Shown here piece after piece: positions 58,895 to 64,000 of a stretch of DNA of 64,000 bases. Under the pieces are notes generated by a model. That model saw nothing but the letters and a program-made list of their open reading frames with translations. It made no database searches and was not told the DNA's origin. Each line of letters begins with the position of its first letter. The stretch's first letter is position 1. Origin of the DNA: Cherax quadricarinatus. Lineage: Eukaryota > Arthropoda > Malacostraca > Decapoda > Parastacidae. The stretch lies in NCBI RefSeq assembly GCF_038502225.1, contig NC_091353.1, positions 3,237,379 through 3,301,378 of the forward strand, read 5' to 3'. The position numbers and the translations under genes are program-made.

Positions 58895-59710
58895 TTGAGA
58901 GGGGTGAACACTGGCACAGTGGTGAACACTGGTACAGTGGTGAACACTGAAACAGTGGTGAACACTGACACAGTGGTGAACACTGGCACCGTGGTGAACA
59001 CTGACACAGCGGTGAACACTGAAACAGTGGTGAATACTGACACAGTGGTGAACACTGGCACCGTGGTGAACACTGACACAGTGGTTAACACTGACACTGT
59101 GGTGGACACTGGCACAGTGGTGAACACTGGCACAGTGGTGAACAATGACACTGTGGTGAATACTGACACAGTGGTGAACACTGGCACAGTTTTGAACACT
59201 GGCACAGTGGTGAACACTGGCACAGTGGTGAACACTGACACAGTGGTGAACACTGGCACAGTGGTGAACACTGACACAGTGGTGAACACTGGCACAGTGG
59301 TGAACACTGACACAGTGGTGAATACTGACACAGTGGTGAATACTGACACAGTGGTGAACACTGGCACAGTTTTGAACACTGGCACAGTGGTGAACATTGG
59401 CACAGTGGTGAACAATGACACTGGTGAACACTGGCACAGTGGTGAACACTGGCACAGTGGTGAACACTGACACAGTGGTGAATACTGACACAGTGGTGAA
59501 CACTGGCACAGTTTTGAACACTGGTACAGTGGTGAACACTGACACAGTGGTGAACACTGACAGTGGTGAACACTGACACAGTGGTGAACACTATCACAGT
59601 TTTGAACACTGGTACAATGGTGAACACTGACACAGTGGTGAACACTGACAGTGGTGAACACTGACACAGTGGTGAACACTGACACAGTGGTGAACACTGA
59701 CACAGTGGGA
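58895..59710. repeat. 18-bp minisatellite (GTGGTGAACACTGACACA)
   Basis: About 45 units of GTGGTGAACACTGACACA or the CTGGCACA variant. The unit length is a multiple of three, so frames stay open on both strands with a six-residue pattern (VVNTDT). Not considered coding. Confidence 0.93.
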
Positions 59711-59794
59711 GCAAACTCCATACAGGGGGTTAGAATCTACTCTTCTTACTAGTCTCAGTCACATTGACCAGTCGCTTGAAGGAGAGTTGGGACC

Positions 59795-59995
59795 CACACT
59801 TGGTGTCTCGGTTCATCCAGCAGTTAGTCGGCTGGTGTGGGGTTGCATCCTGGGGGACACGATTGAAGGACCACAGTGGAAGTATGACTTGCTTGGGTTA
59901 TCCTGGGTGGCTAACCCTCCGGGTTAAAAATCCGTAAAAGTTTATGTAGTGAATATAAATAAAGCTTACATTATCTTAGCTTATCTTAGCTGTTG
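59795..59995 (+). mobile_element. 5'-truncated tRNA-derived SINE
   Basis: Shares GTTAGTCGGCTGGTGTGGG, GCATCCTGGGGGACA and GGGTTATCCTGGGTGGCTAA with the full SINE at 52888-53185 but lacks the tRNA-like head. It ends with TTATCTTAGC repeats. Confidence 0.8.
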
Positions 59996-60037
59996 TATGA
60001 TAATCACGTCTGTCTCGTCACTATAATAAAGTGGCGA

Positions 60038-60301
60038 GTCAGTTTCCCTGTCTCCTAATATCATGTTCATTTTTCCACTATAATCTATCTCGTCCATAAT
60101 TACTATCACATTTCTTGTGTCAGCTTTCGTAAGGTGAGCTCTAAGATCTGTCCTTAATTCATGCTGTGAAAAGTCATACCATGAATTAAGGAAATATCTT
60201 AGACGTCACTTTACGATAACAAAGTAAATGGGATAGTAATTATGGACAAGGTTGATTATAGTGGAAAAATTAACATGTTATTAGAAGTCCAGGGAAGTTA
60301 G
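60038..60301. mobile_element. Imperfect foldback element (about 260 bp)
   Basis: The left half reads TTCCCTGTC...CTAATATCATGTTCATTTTTCC, ACTATAATC, CCATAATTACTATC and TTAATTCATG. The right half is its reverse complement with scattered mismatches (CATGAATTAA, GATAGTAATTATGG, GATTATAGTGG, CAGGGAAGTT). The central loop is about 16 bp. No reading frame. MITE-like, class unknown. Confidence 0.75.
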
Positions 60302-60427
60302 GTGCCCCTTAAAGCAGGTTTTATTTACTGCAGTAATATACGGTTCCTATATATGCTAGTTTATGTATTCCCATCCTCTTGATTTGTCTCCTTAATCTTT
60401 ATTTTGTTCTTAATAATTATTAGTTTG

Positions 60428-60610
60428 TTCTAGTACCTTTAATTCTCTCTCATGTTTCTTATCTTCTAGTACCTTTAATTCTCTCTCATGTTTCTTATCT
60501 TCTAGTACCTTTAATTCTCTCTCATGTTTCTTATCTTCTAGTACCTTTAATTCTCTCTCATGTTTCTTATCTTCTAGTACCTTTAATTCTCTCTCATGTT
60601 TCTTATCTTC
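60428..60610 (-). repeat. 36-bp tandem repeat; minus frame gives a 12-residue charged repeat
   Basis: Five near-identical copies of TCTAGTACCTTTAATTCTCT plus TCATGTTTCTTATCT. The minus-strand frame 60410-60682 (90 codons, ATG start) reads EDKKHERELKVL five times after an E/K-rich leader, which would form a charged helix or coiled coil. The start has no supporting context and the window shows no splice or promoter evidence. I list it as a repeat with a possible coding reading. Confidence 0.7.
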
Positions 60611-60682
60611 CCGCTCCTCCTCCTCTAGTTCTTTCTGTTCTTTTTTTTCTCCATTAAGTAGCTTCTCTTCTTGTTCCTTCAT

Positions 60683-61277
60683 ATATTTCCGTGTTCGTAC
60701 TCGCCTTCCCTATTGTTGGTTGTACTTCAGCAGGTGATGATGGCGGCCATCATTGTGGTGAGTCTCGGGAGAGTACACAAACAACACTTGTATAGAGCAT
60801 TGTTCACCGTCTCACGACATCCACAACTTTTAAAAGAAACACAGCGCTATTTCTTTTATTTAGCAATATTTGATATATCAGCAATGTGCTGCTGCTCTGT
60901 TTTATATGCTAGTTACATGGTGTGAACATCAGCTGGATGTTTCTCTCGTCACATTCCATCAAACACCATGGCTTCCATACGGTGTGGAAATGTGTCAATC
61001 TCAGCTGATAGATTTCAACGCGACTTCAGTAGGACGGTGAAGATAATCAGATATTTCAGAAAAAGTCAGTATTAGGTCAAGAGTCACAGTATCAGTGTTG
61101 TACTAGTAGTTGTAAATGGTAATACCAGTAAATGTCACATGAGAATCTAAGAAAGAAGGAATATAACAACTGGCTTACTGGCCCATACTTGACACATCCT
61201 TCTCAAATCCATCCCTTCTTACAGTATGTAGACCAAACTAAATGTGAACTTTGCCAGGTAGACAGTTGTCACACCTT
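60683..61277. other. Intronic region, no gene identified
   Basis: A frame at 60671-60925 contains some hydrophobic stretches (FFYLAIFDISAMCCCSVLY) but no recognisable domain. It could be chance. Confidence 0.4.
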
Positions 61278-61507
61278 ACGTCAGTACGTTGGAAATAAAT
61301 GGTATAAAATACCGACACAATGGCAATATAAACACAAATGCAGTATAATGTGATCCTTTATTGACTACGTTTCGCCCACACAGTGGGCTTTTTCAAGTCA
61401 CAAACAGAACTGTTTGTGACTTGAAAAAGCCCACTGTGTGGGCGAAACGTAGTCAATAAAGGATCACATTATACTGCATTTGTGTTTATATTGCCACGTC
61501 AGTACGT
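61278..61507. mobile_element. Perfect palindromic Penelope-end insertion with 12-bp target-site duplication
   Basis: The target duplication ACGTCAGTACGT is at 61278-61289 and 61496-61507. The 206-bp insert (61290-61495) starts with a 32-bp single arm (GGAAATAAATGGTATAAAAT...), then a perfect inverted repeat: arms 61322-61407 and 61410-61495 (86 bp each) separated by AA. Each arm holds the hammerhead-type segment GCCCACTGTGTGGGC-GAAACGT and CAATAAAGGATCAC. The 32-bp start and the arm match the left end of Penelope-like element 2 (49420-49535). Confidence 0.92.
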
Positions 61508-61814
61508 GCTAGAATGCGATAAAATAAATGAATTCAGAGACGATTCGCTCAGAAATGTTCAAAAAAGGTCAAAGTGTTTTATTCTCAGTGGTATATTACC
61601 AACCATTCCGGAAAAATAACCTGACTTTGCCCACCGTAAATGACGCATAACTTATTAAACTTTTTTAAAGTATACCTTGCTAAAATATAAGGTAATATAA
61701 GGTAATATAAGGTAATATATTTCTTACTTTATGTCTGCATAAGTTACTCATTACAGTTGTATCCAGATATAAAAATTACTACATTACCACTGTAACTTAT
61801 CTGTCAGAGTTTTC
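61508..61814. other. Intronic A/T-rich region with a short TAAGGTAATA repeat
   Basis: Positions 61688-61720 have three to four copies of ATAAGGTAAT. Otherwise nothing is identified. Confidence 0.5.
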
Positions 61815-62865
61815 CAGCCCAGTCCTTGGATCCATTATGTACCTCTGTAATGTTGAGGTACAGTCCCTGGACCCATTATTTACCTCTGTAATGTTGAGGT
61901 ACAGTCCCTGGACCCATTATATGCCTCTGTAATGTTGATGTATAGTCCCTGGACCCATTAGGTGCCTCTGTAATGTTGAGGTACAGTCCTTGGACCAATT
62001 ATTTACCTCTGTAATGTTGAGGTACAGTCCCTGGACCCATTATATGCCTCTGTAATGTTGATGTATAGTCCCTGGACCCATTAGGTGCCTCTGTAATGTT
62101 GAGGTACAGTCCCTGGACCCATTATTTACCTCTGTAATGTTGAGGTACAGTCCCTGGACCCATTATATGCCACTGTAATGTTGATGTATAGTCCCTGGAC
62201 CCATTAGGTGCCTCTGTAATGTTGAGGTACAGTCCCTGGACCAATTATTTACCTCTGTAATGTTGAGGTACAGTCCCTGGACCCATTATGTGCCTCTGTA
62301 ATGTTGATGTATAGTCCCTGGACCCATTAGGTGCCTCTAATGTTGAGGTACAGTCCCTGGACCAATTATTTACCTCTGTAATGTTGAGGTACAGTCTCTG
62401 GACCCATTATGTGCCTCTGTAATGTTGATGTATAGTCCCTGGACCCATTAGGTGCCTCTGTAATGTTGAGGTACAGTCCCTGGACCAATTATTTACCTCT
62501 GTAATGTTGAGGTACAGTCCCTGGACCCATTATGTGCCTCTGTAATGTTGATGTATAGTCCCTGGACCCATTAGGTACCTCTGTAATGTTGAGGTACAGT
62601 CCCTGGACCCATTATTTACCTCTGTAATGTTGAGGTACAGTCCCTGGACCCATTAGGTACCTCTAATGTTGAGGTATAGTCCCTGGACCCATTAGGTACC
62701 TCTGTAATGTTGAGGTACAGTCCCTGGACCCATTAGGTACCTCTAATGTTGAGGTATAGTCCCTGGACCCATTAGGTACCTCTAATGTTGAGGTATAGTC
62801 CCTGGACCCATTAGGTACCTCTGTAATGTTGAGGTATAGTGCCTGGACCCATCAGGTGCCTCTGT
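61815..62865. repeat. 41-bp minisatellite (TGTTGAGGTACAGTCCCTGG...)
   Basis: About 26 units of 41 bp with CCTCTGTAATGTTGAGGTAC, AGTCCCTGGACCCATTA. Units alternate in a three-unit cycle at first (TTTACC, TATGCC, GGTGCC endings), which implies a higher-order period of about 123 bp. Near the end, shorter units lacking TGTA appear. Not coding. Confidence 0.93.
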
Positions 62866-63067
62866 AATCTTTCAACTACGGCCCACAGGGTGAGTATGGG
62901 GTGCTTCGTAAAGATATTAAACCAGAAACTGACTCATCATTGCTGAATAAAAGGTTATCGGGTTTGATCCCAGGAAAAGGAGTGTATATTCAACTATTTA
63001 GATCATTATGCGAATCTTCACGTGAGCTGAAAATTGGTATTAAAAATGTGTAATTGTTTTGTTGCAG

Positions 63068-63294
63068 TGAGCTGGGGACGATGTTACCAGCGGCTGGGGG
63101 AGAGTACGCTTATATCCTGTACGCCTTCGGTGGACTACCAGCTTTTCTCACCCTGTGGGTTAATGTTCTGGTGATCAGACCTGCAGCCCAGGCTGTAGTC
63201 TCACTCACTTTTGCGGAGTACGCACTCTCACTCACCTTCCCTCACTGTGATCCACCCAGAGTGGCTGTCACCATCCTGGCTGCTGCTGCACTAT
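63068..63294 (+). CDS. SLC7-family amino-acid transporter, second coding exon (residues 71-146 plus one base)
   Basis: Continues the exon at 37142-37353. The acceptor is TTGTTGCAG|TGAGC. The first base completes the split Ser codon, giving SELGTMLPAAGGEYAYI, the conserved ELGT...GGEYAY signature at the TM2-TM3 junction of LAT proteins. TM3 follows (LPAFLTLWVNVLVIRPAAQA), then FAEYALSLTFPHCDPPRV. The Cys (residue 131) aligns with the Cys that forms the disulfide to the heavy chain (SLC3A2/4F2hc) in this family, so a heavy-chain partner is predicted. TM4 begins with VTILAAAAL. The donor TAT|GTAAGT at 63295 is strong, phase 1. Remaining exons lie beyond the window. It could be any arthropod LAT paralogue (minidiscs- or JhI-21-like); I cannot choose. 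Confidence 0.92.
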
Positions 63295-63384
63295 GTAAGT
63301 ATCAGCTATGTTTTTATTAATAGATATCTGTTCCAGCAGTGTGATTTTACATTATTCTGCATGCTGAATATACTGTGAACACAG

Positions 63385-63426
<42 letters not shown>
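63385..63426. repeat. (TGC)n microsatellite
   Basis: Fourteen TGC triplets just after the exon, in the next intron, directly before the 42-bp array. Confidence 0.95.
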
Positions 63427-63428
<2 letters not shown>

Positions 63429-64000
63429 CAACTATCCTGTATGATAGTTACATGGTACTGCTACACCCATCAACTATCCTGTATGATAGTTACATGGTAC
63501 TGCTACACCCATCAACTATCCTGTATGATAGTTACATGGTACTGCTACACCCATCAACTATCCTGTATGATAGTTACATGGTACTGCTACACTCAACAAC
63601 TATCCTGTATGATAGTTACATGGTACTGCTACACCCATCAACTATCCTGTATGATAGTTACATGGTACTGCTACACCCATCAACTATCCTGTATGATAGT
63701 TACATGGTACTGCTACACCCATCAACTATCCTGTATGAGAGTTACGTGGTACTGCTACACCCATCAACTATCCTGTATGATAGTTACATGGTACTGCTAC
63801 ACTCAACAACTATCCTGTATGATAGTTACGTGGTACTGCTACACCCATCAACTATCCTGTATGAGAGTTACGTGGTACTGCTACACCCATCAACTATCCT
63901 GTATGAGAGTTACATGGTACTGCTACACCCATCAACTATCCTGTATGAGAGTTACATGGTACTGCTACACTCATCAATTATCCTGTATGATAGTTACATG
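63429..64000. repeat. 42-bp minisatellite with internal hairpin
   Basis: At least 13 units of 42 bp containing CAACTATCCTGTATGATAGT, TACATGGTACTGCTACACC. Within each unit AACTATC-CTGTAT-GATAGTT is an inverted repeat; the GAGAGTT variants weaken it. The array continues past the window edge. Confidence 0.93.

Noticed and set aside
58886..59721. Open frames on both strands at 58.9-59.7 kb
   Set aside because: 18-bp tandem repeat, a multiple of three, keeps frames open on both strands.
61132..61353. 73-codon open frame
   Set aside because: It runs into the Penelope-end insertion at 61290 and shows no domain.

Overview
The window is nuclear DNA of an animal. It is most likely a malacostracan, probably decapod, crustacean; this is inferred from the repeat families together with an arthropod-type SLC7 gene. 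The signs are long minisatellites, long (TA)n and (CA)n tracts, tRNA-headed SINEs ending in TTGATTATAATAATAAT or (TCTTA)n, Penelope-like elements (PLEs) with hammerhead-type ends, and several LINE fragments. There are no operons and no prokaryotic features. Most long open frames are by-products of tandem repeats and are not genes.

Layout. 1-9.9 kb holds five G-rich minisatellite blocks of different unit (about 33, 15, 30, 17 and 15 bp); their ragged unit and homopolymer lengths may partly be sequencing noise. 9.9-25.45 kb is one large satellite of 39/40-bp and 29-bp units with internal hairpins and multi-kilobase duplications. 25.5-28.2 kb is a Penelope-like element in a nest of inverted element ends. 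28.2-35.3 kb is a TG/AG-rich minisatellite with a 20-bp unit. 35.3-37.1 kb is mostly single-copy DNA ending in a purine-rich 62-bp repeat.

The only convincing host gene lies on the + strand. It encodes an SLC7 light-chain amino-acid transporter (LAT / y+LAT type). One coding exon is at 37142-37353 and the next is at 63068-63294. They are separated by a 25.7-kb intron and joined in phase through a split Ser codon. The gene continues past the window.

The intron is packed with mobile and tandem DNA: a 44-bp array; a decayed antisense LINE (39.6-42.0 kb) carrying at least four later insertions; a second LINE (42.25-43.25 kb); a TIR element in a microsatellite (43.67-44.05 kb); a foldback (44.27-44.42 kb); a third LINE (44.5-45.6 kb); a polypurine block (45.95-47.2 kb); a 23-bp array (47.3-49.4 kb); a second Penelope-like element (49.4-51.3 kb); a 29-bp array; a tRNA-Val-like SINE; a 25-bp array (53.65-58.75 kb) that repeats a splice-donor motif about 200 times in the gene's sense; an 18-bp array; two foldbacks; and a 41-bp array.

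The most interesting theme is a set of very short insertions derived from Penelope-type hammerhead ends. Three have exact 12-13-bp target-site duplications (39879-39968, 49906-50085, 61290-61495). One is a perfect 86-bp-arm palindrome. They look like non-autonomous, ribozyme-bearing mini-elements mobilised by the Penelope machinery. All names come from reading the sequence by eye; no database search was run.
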